A stretch of 64,000 bases of DNA from Thalassotalea sp. HSM 43 (GCF_004752005.1 NZ_CP038493.1:1884302-1948301); one strand, 5' to 3'; shown: positions 28,269 to 36,900, numbered from the stretch's first letter. Program-made: numbers and translations. The notes: a model not told the origin generated them from the sequence alone.

Positions 28269-28715
28269 CTATAAGCCCTCAATTTGTTGGCAGTCTTTAG
28301 GGGCAATAGAAACCGACTTGCGGTTATCGGGACTGGCGGCAGGGTTGCCACCAAGGCGTAAACCGAGATACACCAACCATGCCCGCAGCGAGCTCATGCC
28401 ATCTTGCTTACACATCTCTTGCAGCAAACGATCGGCGGCTTCACGTGAGTTGGTGTTATCGAGCAACTGCTCACGCATCAATTGATACAAAGCATCGTGA
28501 ACCAATGAGCCGCGCATGAAATTTTTGCTGTCTATGGTAGGGCCTGACGGACCATCCCATGCATAGCCCTTTTTAATCACCAACGCCCCGGTTGCAGACA
28601 ATTTAATATAGCCACTTGGCGATTCAAGATCTTTGTCTGGGGTTATCGGTATGTCCACACAATAAGATTCAACCAGCTGATATTTATAGCCTTTTTTAAA
28701 CGAAATACAGGTCAT
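28269..28715 (-). CDS. DUF1353 protein
   Basis: 148 residues. GYAWDGPSGPTIDSKNFMRGSLVHDALYQLMRE is the DUF1353 core, seen in phage tail-region proteins and stand-alone bacterial copies. The C-terminal part has a conserved aliphatic AWLVYLGLRLGG segment. Function is unknown. No other phage gene lies nearby, so this copy is not evidence for a prophage. Confidence 0.85.
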   Translation of the reverse strand: MTCISFKKGYKYQLVESYCVDIPITPDKDLESPSGYIKLSATGALVIKKGYAWDGPSGPTIDSKNFMRGSLVHDALYQLMREQLLDNTNSREAADRLLQEMCKQDGMSSLRAWLVYLGLRLGGNPAASPDNRKSVSIAPKDCQQIEGL

Positions 28716-28759
28716 AATAAGTCCCTTTAATCACCTAGACAAACTCATCACTTATTGGT

Positions 28760-29173
28760 CTACCAATATTCCCTTATTAACGAAATTTTGCCGTCTTTAA
28801 ATTCAAACAAACGCATCAGTGGTTTGCCGTCGACTTCTTGTTTGCCATCCATAACCGTGGTCGAGACAAAAGCGATGGTGATGGCATTGTCACCTACGAT
28901 TTTATTGGTAATGTTTGATGTCAGAGAGTCTGCCATGCCCATGTAATTCACCAGTCCAGCGATAAAATCGGCTTTCGATAAGTCGGCACCATAATTAGGG
29001 TGCTGATAGCGCATATCGTCAGTTAACAAAGCCGCAACAGCATCGATGTCGGCTTGGCTTGCGCCTTTGACCTTAGTGGCATCACTTAAGCTGACGAACT
29101 GTTCCACCGTCGTTAATGGCGAGGCATTGGAAAACAAAGGAAGACACAATAAAACTATCAGTAATTTACGCAT
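28760..29173 (-). CDS. Secreted nuclear transport factor 2/SnoaL-like protein
   Basis: 137 residues from the ATG at 29173, which has AGGAG upstream and opens a clean signal peptide (MRKLLIVLLCLPLFSNA). The mature part follows the NTF2-like cone-fold pattern, with DAVAALLTDDMRYQHPNYGADLSKADFIAG and a final strand LMRLFEFKDGKISLIREYW. Members bind or convert small hydrophobic molecules, with function unassigned here. Confidence 0.82.
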   Translation of the reverse strand: MRKLLIVLLCLPLFSNASPLTTVEQFVSLSDATKVKGASQADIDAVAALLTDDMRYQHPNYGADLSKADFIAGLVNYMGMADSLTSNITNKIVGDNAITIAFVSTTVMDGKQEVDGKPLMRLFEFKDGKISLIREYW

Positions 29174-29201
29174 GGAAACTCCTATAAAATGCACGTTCGC
29201 C

Positions 29202-29633
29202 TTACTTGGCGGCTAAGTCGGTAATGGAAAAATGATGGCTGGCGATATTAAAGCGGTTACGCAAATAAAAACGATGTGCGGGAAATTTTTGAATACCAGA
29301 GTCCAAGTGCAATTGCTGGCAATCGTGCTCAATGCAGTAGGCCTTAAACCAATCGATGATAAATTTGCCCACCCCGGTTGAGCGTTGTTGCTCATTGGTC
29401 ACTAAGTCGTCAATATAAACATGCTTGCCCCAAGCAAGCTTTTCACCAACCACAAATCCGGCGACACATAACACCTGTTGATTGGCCAAGACATAGGCAA
29501 TTTGATAGCCCGAGAGTCGTTGTTTCTGAATTTGAGCGATGATTGATGCTTGCGTATATTGTGGGCGTAACTGCAATAGCACATCCGCAACCGCGGCTAA
29601 TTCATCGTCTGACTTGAGCAAGTGAACCTGCAT
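29202..29633 (-). CDS. GNAT acetyltransferase
   Basis: 143 residues. Motif A is YIDDLVTNEQQRSTGVGKFII (acetyl-CoA pyrophosphate loop Q/R-x-x-G-x-G), followed by CQQLHLDSGIQKFPAHRFYLRNRF. This is the general aminoglycoside-/amine-acetyltransferase fold rather than the RimJ type of the other two GNATs in the window. Substrate unknown. It ends 29 bp upstream of the NTF2-like gene. Confidence 0.88.
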   Translation of the reverse strand: MQVHLLKSDDELAAVADVLLQLRPQYTQASIIAQIQKQRLSGYQIAYVLANQQVLCVAGFVVGEKLAWGKHVYIDDLVTNEQQRSTGVGKFIIDWFKAYCIEHDCQQLHLDSGIQKFPAHRFYLRNRFNIASHHFSITDLAAK

Positions 29634-29743
29634 AACTTCCCCAGTAAAGTCATGCTAACCACATGACAATATTAGATATTATTGAACAATCTACTGTACT
29701 GAAAAAGCCACTAAAAGAAAACCAAAGACGTCAAATTCGGACA

Positions 29744-30103
29744 TCAAAAAGCCGACTTCCATTGCTCGGTATCGATAAACCAGCGCTCTTCATGCACTTT
29801 GTCACCGGTAAACTTAAACAATACCAACAGCTGTGACGCAGATATTTTTTCAGACTTCCATTCCATAACGGTGATAACTTCCGCATCACCTGAAACTTGC
29901 CGCATGGCGGTGATTTCAAAACCGGGTGGTAGTATGTCACCTAAACCATTCAGAGCTTGACGAAATGCTTGTTTGCTATGCAAAACATCATTCTGACCCG
30001 GCATGATAAACGTCATATCATCAACATAATCTGCGACTAAAGCGTCAAAGTCGCCCCTGCCTACGGCATCCCAACCCCGCTGTACTATTTCAGCTAGATT
30101 CAT
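29744..30103 (-). CDS. Nuclear transport factor 2/SnoaL-like protein
   Basis: 119 residues with no signal peptide. The NTF2-like pattern is clear: IVQRGWDAVGRGDFDALVADYVDDMTFIMPGQ, then a central strand pair and KVHEERWFIDTEQW. It is cytoplasmic and its function is unassigned. It is not closely similar to the exported NTF2-like protein at 28760. Confidence 0.84.
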   Translation of the reverse strand: MNLAEIVQRGWDAVGRGDFDALVADYVDDMTFIMPGQNDVLHSKQAFRQALNGLGDILPPGFEITAMRQVSGDAEVITVMEWKSEKISASQLLVLFKFTGDKVHEERWFIDTEQWKSAF

Positions 30104-30208
30104 GGCCCTATCTCCTATGCAATTAGGACAGCTTAAATATAGTTGTTTTGAGCTGGTTTGTGCTGTTTTGTGCTAGTTCGTGCCGTTTTAGGTTGGCTAG
30201 AAGCCGTT

Positions 30209-30943
30209 TTATTCGCCGGCGTTATCGGCAGCAAGCTTTTGCTGCGCCAGCCTTTTGGTGTGATGTAATATATCGACCGTGCCTATTTTGCCATGCCCAG
30301 GCACCACGGTTTGAATACTAGGGTACTGAGTTAACACCTTATCAATCGACTGCGGCCAATCGGCGACCGACGCATCAGCAAGATTACCAAGGCTTTTACT
30401 GCCCAGGCTTTTGGCAAAGCAGCCGGCGAACAATAACTTTTGTTGCGCTAGCCATACCACCACATTATCGTTTGAGTGCCCAGCGCCAGGGTAGAAAATC
30501 TCTATGCTATTTTCAGTTAGAGCAAACGGTTGTTGTGTTATGACTTCACTGGCCGTTGTTCGCTTTTTGTCACTCAAGAGCTGATTAGTCGCGACACTCG
30601 CATAAGTTGCAATATCAAGTTGATTGAACACCGCAAGCCCGCCACTGGCATCCTCATGAAAGTGGGTAGCAACGACGGCTTTGATCTGAAAACCTTGCGC
30701 TTCTATCCAAGCAATCAATTGCTTGCTATCCGCTTGCGTCCAAGGCGTATCAATCACATAGGCTTGATTATCTTCAACCACAACCAAACCCGACGCGGCG
30801 ACCAAGCCCCAAGGGGAAATATACTGATACGAGATATGCTGATAGACGTTATCGGCAATAAGTTTAACGTTTAAAGGTTGGCTTTTCTCAGTCGCGACTG
30901 CGCTAAAAGACAACATAACAAGAGATAACAACAGCGTTTTCAT
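30209..30943 (-). CDS. Subclass B1 metallo-beta-lactamase
   Basis: 244 residues with signal peptide MKTLLLSLVMLSFSAVA. All six B1 zinc ligands are present: His94, His96 and Asp98 in HFHEDASGG, His156 in GAGHSNDN, Cys175 in AGCFAK, and His217 in PGHG. The substrate-carboxylate lysine is Lys178 (Cys+3) and an Asn lies in the following SLGNLADA loop. Many stretches (GLVVVEDNQAYVIDTP, IEIFYPGAGHSNDNVVVWL) closely follow the IMP-type enzymes and the Shewanella chromosomal B1 enzymes I know of. It is therefore predicted to be an active periplasmic carbapenem-hydrolysing enzyme, though activity is untested. No insertion sequence or recognisable attC adjoins it. Confidence 0.93.
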   Translation of the reverse strand: MKTLLLSLVMLSFSAVATEKSQPLNVKLIADNVYQHISYQYISPWGLVAASGLVVVEDNQAYVIDTPWTQADSKQLIAWIEAQGFQIKAVVATHFHEDASGGLAVFNQLDIATYASVATNQLLSDKKRTTASEVITQQPFALTENSIEIFYPGAGHSNDNVVVWLAQQKLLFAGCFAKSLGSKSLGNLADASVADWPQSIDKVLTQYPSIQTVVPGHGKIGTVDILHHTKRLAQQKLAADNAGE

Positions 30944-30952
30944 ATCACACCT

Positions 30953-31570
30953 TTACGGATTTGATGCGGATGCATCGGTTTGTTTATACGTGGGCGGTAC
31001 ATATCGGTAATGTCCGGTAATTTGAAATGCAAATAACATATCATCCAGACTTGGGCCAGCGCCTATATTATGGGCGATCAGGGGTACACCTTGCTCGGTT
31101 TTATTGTTGGTAACAATGCCAATATGCGGCAAGTTACCCGGTAAAAGCCAAGTAACGATATCGCCTGGTTGGTAATCGTTGGCCTGATCACTGTTGGTTA
31201 AAACATCGCCGTGACGAGCAAAAAATACCTGTAGGTTAGGGACACGCCGATGGTCAATATTTTTGTCGGTTTTACTTAACCCCCAGATCCGTTTTGATGG
31301 ATATAAGGCAAAATTGTCAGCCATATCCTCATGCACCAAGACTTGCAGATCAACCCCTAAGGTTCGATACGAACGAATCACTACATCGGTGCACACCCCG
31401 ACATTGCTTGGCACATCACCGTTCGGATAAGAAATACCATAATATGAGCCATCGTAAGTTACCTGATACGTTGTCCGCTCAATCGCTGCGGCGACAAAAT
31501 CAGTGCTGAAGCTATTTGCCACACCTTGCTGGCTGAACAGGGCAATTACCAGTACTAAATATTTATTCAT
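30953..31570 (-). CDS. Secreted DUF1287 protein (YijF-like)
   Basis: 205 residues from the ATG at 31570; a GTG six codons earlier is possible. The signal peptide MNKYLVLVIALFSQQGVA precedes the DUF1287 core. NVGVCTDVVIRSYRTLGVDLQVLVHEDM holds the conserved Cys, and DIVTWLLPGNLPHIGIVTNNK holds the conserved His, an NlpC/P60-like arrangement. Exported and of unknown function, perhaps a cysteine peptidase or amidase. It lies 9 bp upstream of the beta-lactamase gene, so the two may share a transcript. Confidence 0.83.
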   Translation of the reverse strand: MNKYLVLVIALFSQQGVANSFSTDFVAAAIERTTYQVTYDGSYYGISYPNGDVPSNVGVCTDVVIRSYRTLGVDLQVLVHEDMADNFALYPSKRIWGLSKTDKNIDHRRVPNLQVFFARHGDVLTNSDQANDYQPGDIVTWLLPGNLPHIGIVTNNKTEQGVPLIAHNIGAGPSLDDMLFAFQITGHYRYVPPTYKQTDASASNP

Positions 31571-31590
31571 ATAGAATTGATTACGCACGT

Positions 31591-32385
31591 TTAAATAAGT
31601 TCCTTTAGCGCTAACGAGTACTGCCTATCAAGGGTTGCTGCGGTTGAGATGACAATGGCATCGTTAGCACATTCAATAGAAAAGTCGCCCCCGCGTTGCG
31701 ATAACTGCCGCGCGTTAAGGTGTGTTTTCACAAGTTTTTTCGCCCAAAACGCCGCGATAGAACATTGTGCCGAGCCCGTAGCAGCATCTTCATCAATGCC
31801 AACACTAGGCACAAAGTTACGTAATACATAGTCGCAGTGCTCGCCTGCGGCGGTAATGATAAGCGCATGCCAAGGCAAAGATTTGATGTAATCAAGGTTA
31901 GGAGTAAAGTCACGAACCTGCGCTTCACTGGCCAAAACTAAAACCAAATCTCGACTGGAAAAAGCCTGCTGCGAAGCACAGTTGTTAATGGCGCACTGAC
32001 TAAAGTCTTGCGGTTCTGGCGTAATTGGCCAAACAGGGAACTGCAATGAAAACTGATCAGCGTACTTTTCTACCTGTGGGTTGCCATGCGCACTAAAAAA
32101 TCGTATCGACGTGGTTGCGTTTGCTGCTAACAAAACGCTTGCTGCGGCGATGGTGCCATGACCACATAAGTCGATTTCTTCGCTTTGCGTGAACCAGCGA
32201 ATGTTGTACCCCTTATTTTCGGGTGTGACAAAGACAGTCACCGGCGCCGCTTGTTGTCTCGCAATGGTTTGCAATAACTCGTCTGCAAGCCAGCTATCGA
32301 GTTCGATAACCGCAGCAGGGTTGCCGCCATCGCTTTTATCGGAAAAAGCGCTGACCATAGAGACAGTAACGGAAGATAAAGACAT
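31591..32385 (-). CDS. PhzF-family isomerase
   Basis: 264 residues with the duplicated PhzF/diaminopimelate-epimerase fold. FSDKSDGGNPAAVIEL is the first half's GNP motif, EEIDLCGHGTIAAASVL the conserved GHAT-like element, and GIDEDAATGSAQCSIAAFW the second half's D-x-x-TGSA. The position of the PhzF catalytic glutamate appears shifted, so chemistry is uncertain. Outside phenazine clusters these proteins have unknown substrates, and no phenazine genes are present. Confidence 0.88.
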   Translation of the reverse strand: MSLSSVTVSMVSAFSDKSDGGNPAAVIELDSWLADELLQTIARQQAAPVTVFVTPENKGYNIRWFTQSEEIDLCGHGTIAAASVLLAANATTSIRFFSAHGNPQVEKYADQFSLQFPVWPITPEPQDFSQCAINNCASQQAFSSRDLVLVLASEAQVRDFTPNLDYIKSLPWHALIITAAGEHCDYVLRNFVPSVGIDEDAATGSAQCSIAAFWAKKLVKTHLNARQLSQRGGDFSIECANDAIVISTAATLDRQYSLALKELI

Positions 32386-32413
32386 GCTGACCTATTGCTA
32401 TCAGTGTTTGTTA

Positions 32414-32818
32414 TTAATGCCTGTTATTGCTGTTTATCGCCAGTATTGGGAACTTATTTTGACCAAATGAAATGGTCAGCGATTGAGTTTCGTTGGCCTC
32501 AAAGTTTAACTTAAAGTCGCTAGGCTGTTTACGTTCACCATTGGCAAACAACGCCATAAGATGTTTGCTTTCTAGTTGGCGACTGCCACTGGCTTGGTTT
32601 TTTAAAGTGACAACCGCGTACCGTTCGCCAGCCTCATTGCTCATGATCACATAATTGAGTAATTCAAAATCACTTAAGGTCGGTTCGATATCGCGATCAT
32701 TAGCAAAGGCTAACTCAATGTCAGCATTGACCGCGCGATCAACCGTTAGTGTGTCGCTGTCAGTGGCAGACGCTGAAAAAGATAAAAAACACAGCAATAT
32801 ACCAAGTAATCGTTGCAA
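32414..32818 (-). CDS. Secreted protein of unknown function
   Basis: 134 residues with signal peptide MQRLLGILLCFLSFSASA. The remainder alternates strands (YAVVTLKNQASGSRQLESKHLMALFANGE...) and suggests a beta-sandwich. I do not recognise a family. It precedes the phzF-like gene on the same strand by 28 bp. Confidence 0.6.
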   Translation of the reverse strand: MQRLLGILLCFLSFSASATDSDTLTVDRAVNADIELAFANDRDIEPTLSDFELLNYVIMSNEAGERYAVVTLKNQASGSRQLESKHLMALFANGERKQPSDFKLNFEANETQSLTISFGQNKFPILAINSNNRH

Positions 32819-32849
32819 GCAAATTCTCCAAGAAATTGTCGGTTTGATG

Positions 32850-33155
32850 CTAGTAAAACTTAAAATAGACGATGCTAACCACTAAAACCGAGACCACATA
32901 AAGCTGAAACATAAGACCGGCATGGCGATGCTTTTTCGCTAACGCGCATACGGTTTCATTGCGAATATTTTTAAGTAATTTTGCCCCTTTAGGCGAGACA
33001 AATACCACAGGTATTTTTAAAAACTTCGGCGCGCCAAGCTGCTGCCAAACATCAGGCTCTAGGGTTTTCACCGACTGGTAATATTTATACTCTGCCAAAC
33101 CTGAACGCAACATTAACACCGCCAAAATTGCGCTAAGTACAATTGTAATAACCAT
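32850..33155 (-). CDS. Small membrane protein of unknown function
   Basis: 101 residues with an N-terminal helix (MVITIVLSAILAVLMLRSGL) and a C-terminal one (LMFQLYVVSVLVVSIVYFKFY) flanking a basic cytoplasmic or periplasmic core. Its size and hydrophobic ends look like a real gene, but no family is recognised. Confidence 0.55.
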   Translation of the reverse strand: MVITIVLSAILAVLMLRSGLAEYKYYQSVKTLEPDVWQQLGAPKFLKIPVVFVSPKGAKLLKNIRNETVCALAKKHRHAGLMFQLYVVSVLVVSIVYFKFY

Positions 33156-33314
33156 AATCTCTGTTCTTTTTTAAAAGCTGGTAACCTCTATTTTTACACT
33201 GAAAGTCATCACAAATAAAGTATTAGCTTAATCAACTTTATGGCTAATAGATTGAAATATAAGGCCTTCGACCTAATATAATGAACATAGCTATTATGCA
33301 TGGGTCGCGGGTAT

Positions 33315-33449
33315 ATGAAATTTCTATCTTGGTTTATTTTGTCATTGTCGCTGTATGGTTTTGCCGTGCAAGCCAAGGCTGATAAGCAATCACCATATTC
33401 AATCGTTGCCATTGGCGATGCGTTTATCGCCGGCCTGAAATATATGTAA
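33315..33449 (+). pseudogene. 5' remnant of a secreted SGNH/GDSL-like hydrolase gene
   Basis: 44 codons on the plus strand encode a convincing signal peptide (MKFLSWFILSLSLYGFAVQA) followed by KADKQSPYSIVAIGDAFIAG. The IVAIGD segment matches the start of the GDSL block of SGNH hydrolases, but the reading frame runs into the antisense of a truncated grpB gene and stops. The 3' part is therefore lost, and the breakpoint is near 33415-33432. Confidence 0.55.
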
Positions 33450-33728
33450 ATGGACTTTGCGTTGTTGCTTAGAAAAATACTCTCGGCCTTCGATGCCGTA
33501 GGCGCTTTTGTAACGATAACCCAAAGCAGTTAAACCGTGCGCCAAGTTAGCCACATCAGCAAGCTGGTGAACCACACCTAGTATGTCGATGCAATCTTTC
33601 GCATATAGGCCTTTAACGGCAGTAGAGCCAATATGAAACAGCTCAATATCTCCTTGATATTGAGCTGTTATAAGTGCTTTTTCTGTTTCGAAATCTGTTT
33701 GCCATTCGTCCTTGTATGCACAGATCAT
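33399..33728 (-). pseudogene. 3'-truncated GrpB-family gene
   Basis: 109 codons. The N-terminal part (FHIGSTAVKGLYAKDCIDILGVV, then SAYGIEGREYFSK, VHLHIFQAGDKRI) matches the intact GrpB-like protein encoded at 38523-39047. It ends abruptly with ANGND where the intact protein continues for about 50 more residues. The end coincides with the broken hydrolase gene on the other strand, so one deletion seems to have truncated both. The start overlaps the carbonic anhydrase stop as TAATG. Confidence 0.75.
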
Positions 33729-34576
33729 TATTTGATGCTTGATACTAGCTTCGGATTGACCACCAAATTCCGAACACCATGGGCGTGATCTTCGTTAAAT
33801 ACATTACTCTCACACCATTTACCTACGGTGGCGATATTCACTTTCGCCACATTAGGGCGAACCGCCCAAGTGACCTGAAACGGTGATCCCTGCTCGTTAT
33901 AGTCTGGACCGGTTGTAGACCCTGCATATTGGATAGCCGTTCCCGTATTGGCTGGAATGCCTGACGCCTGTACTAAACCAACTTTATCGCCATGCGCGGT
34001 TAGTTTGGCAAAGTCTAATGCATTGGCATCATTGACCAATACATACACCTGAGTTTCAACACGTAATTGCGGATTTTTTATCGCTTCATTAAAGCAGGAA
34101 TTTAAGGTTGGCCCTGGCTTAATTTGCGCTGAGGAATGAACATAATGCACTTCAATGGTATCGCCAGCCTGCAAGCTCCCATGCTTACTTGGGCACACAT
34201 CGTAATCAACGGCAGCCGATTCAGCCGCAGATAAGGTACCAGAATATTTGTATCCCGATTGAAAGCCTTTGCCATCGCCATTACCAGCATAGGTCGTAAA
34301 CTCGCCACCTTTGTGTTCGGCGTTTTTATGGAAATGAATATTACATAGATTCATCGACGTATAGGCAGGTGCGGTATTAAACATAATGGTATTCTCACCT
34401 GACGCGGCATCGATATCTCGAGGCGACTGTGGGCCAAAACCTTTACCCGTTGTATTTTTTTCCAGGTTTATACGTTGCTTTTTGATAACATCATCAGCGA
34501 CAGCGCTATGCCCATCGCCGGCAAACACATTAAAAGTTACAGCGGCCGATAAAATAACAAGCAGTTTTGCATTCAT
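33728..34576 (-). CDS. Delta-class carbonic anhydrase
   Basis: 282 residues with signal peptide ending near VFAG (residue 20). The delta-class signature NIHFHKNAEHKGGEF gives His81, His83 and a further His88, and HYVHSS adds His144/His147, the candidate zinc ligands. Cysteines at NLC, DVCP, LNSC and GKWC could form disulphides. Delta enzymes, best known from marine diatoms and other phytoplankton, interconvert CO2 and bicarbonate. In this cell it would act in the periplasm. Confidence 0.85.
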   Translation of the reverse strand: MNAKLLVILSAAVTFNVFAGDGHSAVADDVIKKQRINLEKNTTGKGFGPQSPRDIDAASGENTIMFNTAPAYTSMNLCNIHFHKNAEHKGGEFTTYAGNGDGKGFQSGYKYSGTLSAAESAAVDYDVCPSKHGSLQAGDTIEVHYVHSSAQIKPGPTLNSCFNEAIKNPQLRVETQVYVLVNDANALDFAKLTAHGDKVGLVQASGIPANTGTAIQYAGSTTGPDYNEQGSPFQVTWAVRPNVAKVNIATVGKWCESNVFNEDHAHGVRNLVVNPKLVSSIK

Positions 34577-34723
34577 GATGTCACCCCTACGATGGTGTTT
34601 GATAAGCGAAAAACAACAGCAATGCCTCGTGATGCAAGAAGATCACTGACGAAATTACTATTAAATTTTATACCAAATCTGAAAATTAGTAGGAATATTG
34701 GGGGATTTGTAAGGAGAGTCGGC

Positions 34724-35101
34724 CTATTTACCGTAGGCCCGTCTAAGTCTTTTAGATACCGTAATGAGCTCAGGTAACATTCTCTCTAACCACTGAAAAT
34801 CACCATCGTCCGCACTATTATGGCGAGCACTGATCATTTTTCTGGCGTGCGTTTCCACCGTTAATTCTCCAACGGCTGGCTGTGAGGCTATGTCATTTAC
34901 AATGTCATAACCGTAAGCAAGGTTTAACGCTTGTCGGTATTCGGCATATTGCATTGGAAATTTATCAACAAGATCCGGCCTAATTTTCAAGATTTCGTCA
35001 ATTTTGATGAGCTGGGCAATTACTTTACTTGGATTGGGTGCTAGCCTTTGTTGCTGCGTGGCAAAAATTTTTGAACGGTAAATACACGTTATCAAAGACA
35101 A
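34724..35101 (-). CDS. Hypothetical protein
   Basis: 125 residues from a TTG; no better start is visible and the true N-terminus is uncertain. Soluble and helical, with no recognised domain. Content such as QLIKIDEILKIRPDLVDKFPMQYAEYRQALNLAYGYD suggests an all-helical fold. Codon use resembles neighbours, so it is probably real. Confidence 0.5.
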   Translation of the reverse strand: MSLITCIYRSKIFATQQQRLAPNPSKVIAQLIKIDEILKIRPDLVDKFPMQYAEYRQALNLAYGYDIVNDIASQPAVGELTVETHARKMISARHNSADDGDFQWLERMLPELITVSKRLRRAYGK

Positions 35102-35136
35102 ACGTCAGCGACGATTGTTAAGCAAGCGAACACCAT

Positions 35137-35697
35137 CTACCATTTGACGATTCCTAAGGTGACTTTAATACCACCGACGAGGGTCGAACCACCATAGTCT
35201 TTGGCAAGGCGAAGTAGCGTGTCATGAAAGCCTAAATTAGGGAAGGCAGCTTCCACGTCAGCAATGATGCGTTTATCTAATCCTTTGCGGAGCATCCCTT
35301 TAGACGCATCAATCCAATCGGCTTTTCTGCAAGCCTCAATAACGGTTTGATGCGGCCCTGTATAAGGTGAGATTTTATGATGCCAATGAATTGCACCTTG
35401 CAAAGCTTGAACATCGAACCCCCAGCCAAACTTAGCATTATCCGCCAGCGCTACCGCTTCTGACGGCTCTAAATAGGCCAGTTGATGATCGGTCCAAAGA
35501 CCAATGTCTTGATACGCAAAGGCTGTCTCAATGAATGGTTCATACTGAGCGTCATTATCAACAAAATGCATAGCATAAGTAATGGTGCGATAGACATGAT
35601 TACGATACCCAGGTAAATCTTCGCCTATCTGATGTTTGTAACGCTCTAGTATGTCATCAACTCGCGGCCGCTGTTGTTTGATTTCAATTGAGGACAT
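35137..35697 (-). CDS. HD-domain-like protein with altered metal site
   Basis: 186 residues following the HD-hydrolase layout: a first His in NHVYRTITYAMHF, the usual HD position in FAYQDIGLW, His in IHWHHK, and Asp in EACRKADWIDAS. At the HD doublet the sequence reads QD, so one metal ligand is replaced by Gln. Catalysis may be lost or use a different metal arrangement. Function unknown. Confidence 0.75.
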   Translation of the reverse strand: MSSIEIKQQRPRVDDILERYKHQIGEDLPGYRNHVYRTITYAMHFVDNDAQYEPFIETAFAYQDIGLWTDHQLAYLEPSEAVALADNAKFGWGFDVQALQGAIHWHHKISPYTGPHQTVIEACRKADWIDASKGMLRKGLDKRIIADVEAAFPNLGFHDTLLRLAKDYGGSTLVGGIKVTLGIVKW

Positions 35698-35726
35698 GGT
35701 TTGCTCCTGTGCACAAGTTAACGCGA

Positions 35727-36011
35727 TTAAAGACTCTTTAGCCCTTTCATAAATACCGCAAACTGCGGTCTAAGTTCTTTAAATAACGGCTGCTTGGGGT
35801 GTTTTAACATCACTTCGCCAAATAATTTCAAGCCAACGGCCAATGCCGTGGCATCACGGCTATCAAGATCCATTTTACCTTGCATCGACTCAACAATTTT
35901 AAACACATCGTCATGGTTTCTGGTCGTGAAACTCAATGGCTTACTGGTAACCGAATTACCTTTTTTATCTTCTACATGTTCGATAGTAAACTGGTATAAG
36001 TGACCTTTCAT
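35727..36011 (-). CDS. DUF3861 protein
   Basis: 94 residues from the ATG at 36011 (GGAG 6 nt upstream), rather than four codons earlier. GHLYQFTIEHVED, NHDDVFKIVESM and AVGLKLFGEVMLKHPKQPLFKELRPQFAVFMKGLK are characteristic of DUF3861, small proteins of unknown role in Proteobacteria and Bacteroidota. It lies 29 bp upstream of the HD-like gene on the same strand. Confidence 0.83.
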   Translation of the reverse strand: MKGHLYQFTIEHVEDKKGNSVTSKPLSFTTRNHDDVFKIVESMQGKMDLDSRDATALAVGLKLFGEVMLKHPKQPLFKELRPQFAVFMKGLKSL

Positions 36012-36243
36012 ATTTAACTCCAATGCCTGTAACCGCTAATCAATGCCTGTGTTAAGTGTAGCCAGATATACCCGTTTCAGGTTAAATCAACCCGATGCTC
36101 AGAATCGCTTGTCAAAAAACGCGCTGTTGCTGGCTAATATATTAAATTCATTGCCTTTTTGCTTAGGTGCTGTAGTCTAGATACTACCCCGTTTGGTCAC
36201 TTATCCTCGATAGTTGGCTTAGCGCTCAACATTGAGGCAGCCA

Positions 36244-36900
36244 ATGACACACTTACGTTTATGCTATCAAACCATTGAGTTTGAAAAGATCGACATCCAC
36301 CTGTGTACCTTGCGCAATCGACAAGAATTTCATGATCCTGATGGCGAAGCCGAAAAACTTGGCATCAGTTCAGCCTCTTGGCCGATATTTGGTGTTGTTT
36401 GGCCATCAAGCATGGTACTTGCCCACTATATATCGAAATACAACACCGCAACCAAACGTATATTAGAAATTGGCTGTGGTACCGCACTGAGTAGCTTGTT
36501 GTTAAATAAACAACAAGCCGATATCACTGCAACCGATCACCACCCACAAGCAGGCAAATTTCTTGAGCGTAACACGACGCTTAATGAAGATGACGCGATC
36601 AACTTTGTGCGCACCGATTGGGCCGATGAAGATGATGATTTAGGCGAGTTTGATCTGATCATTGGCAGTGATTTGTTATACGAAGATCAACACATTGAAT
36701 TACTCGCAAGCTTTATTGACCAACACGCAAGAACCGAGTGTGAAGTTATTATTGTCGATCCTGGTCGAGGTCGAAAAAACAAGTTAACGGGCCGCATGCA
36801 AACACTTGGCTATAGCGCATCGCAGTTTAAACCAGAGCACACCGATTACCTTAAAGATGAGTTTAAAGGTCACATTTTAAAGTATAAACGTACCGCGTAA
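36244..36900 (+). CDS. Class I SAM-dependent methyltransferase (family 16-like)
   Basis: 218 residues from the ATG at 36244, with GAGGC upstream; an earlier TTG is less likely. Motif I is ILEIGCGTALSSLLL, followed by ITATDHHPQ, VRTDWADED, and FDLIIGSDLLYED. The last segment and the SSASWPIFGVVWPSS start resemble the METTL21/family-16 protein-lysine methyltransferases. The target is unknown. It is the only complete plus-strand gene between 20 and 51 kb. Confidence 0.88.
   Translation: MTHLRLCYQTIEFEKIDIHLCTLRNRQEFHDPDGEAEKLGISSASWPIFGVVWPSSMVLAHYISKYNTATKRILEIGCGTALSSLLLNKQQADITATDHHPQAGKFLERNTTLNEDDAINFVRTDWADEDDDLGEFDLIIGSDLLYEDQHIELLASFIDQHARTECEVIIVDPGRGRKNKLTGRMQTLGYSASQFKPEHTDYLKDEFKGHILKYKRTA

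Noticed and set aside
28269-28715. DUF1353 gene as a sign of prophage
   Set aside because: No other phage structural, lysis or integrase genes are nearby; single DUF1353 genes are common outside prophages.
33209-33412. 67-codon minus-strand frame between two small genes
   Set aside because: Overlaps the antisense of the signal-peptide region of the truncated hydrolase gene, has no ribosome site and no family resemblance.
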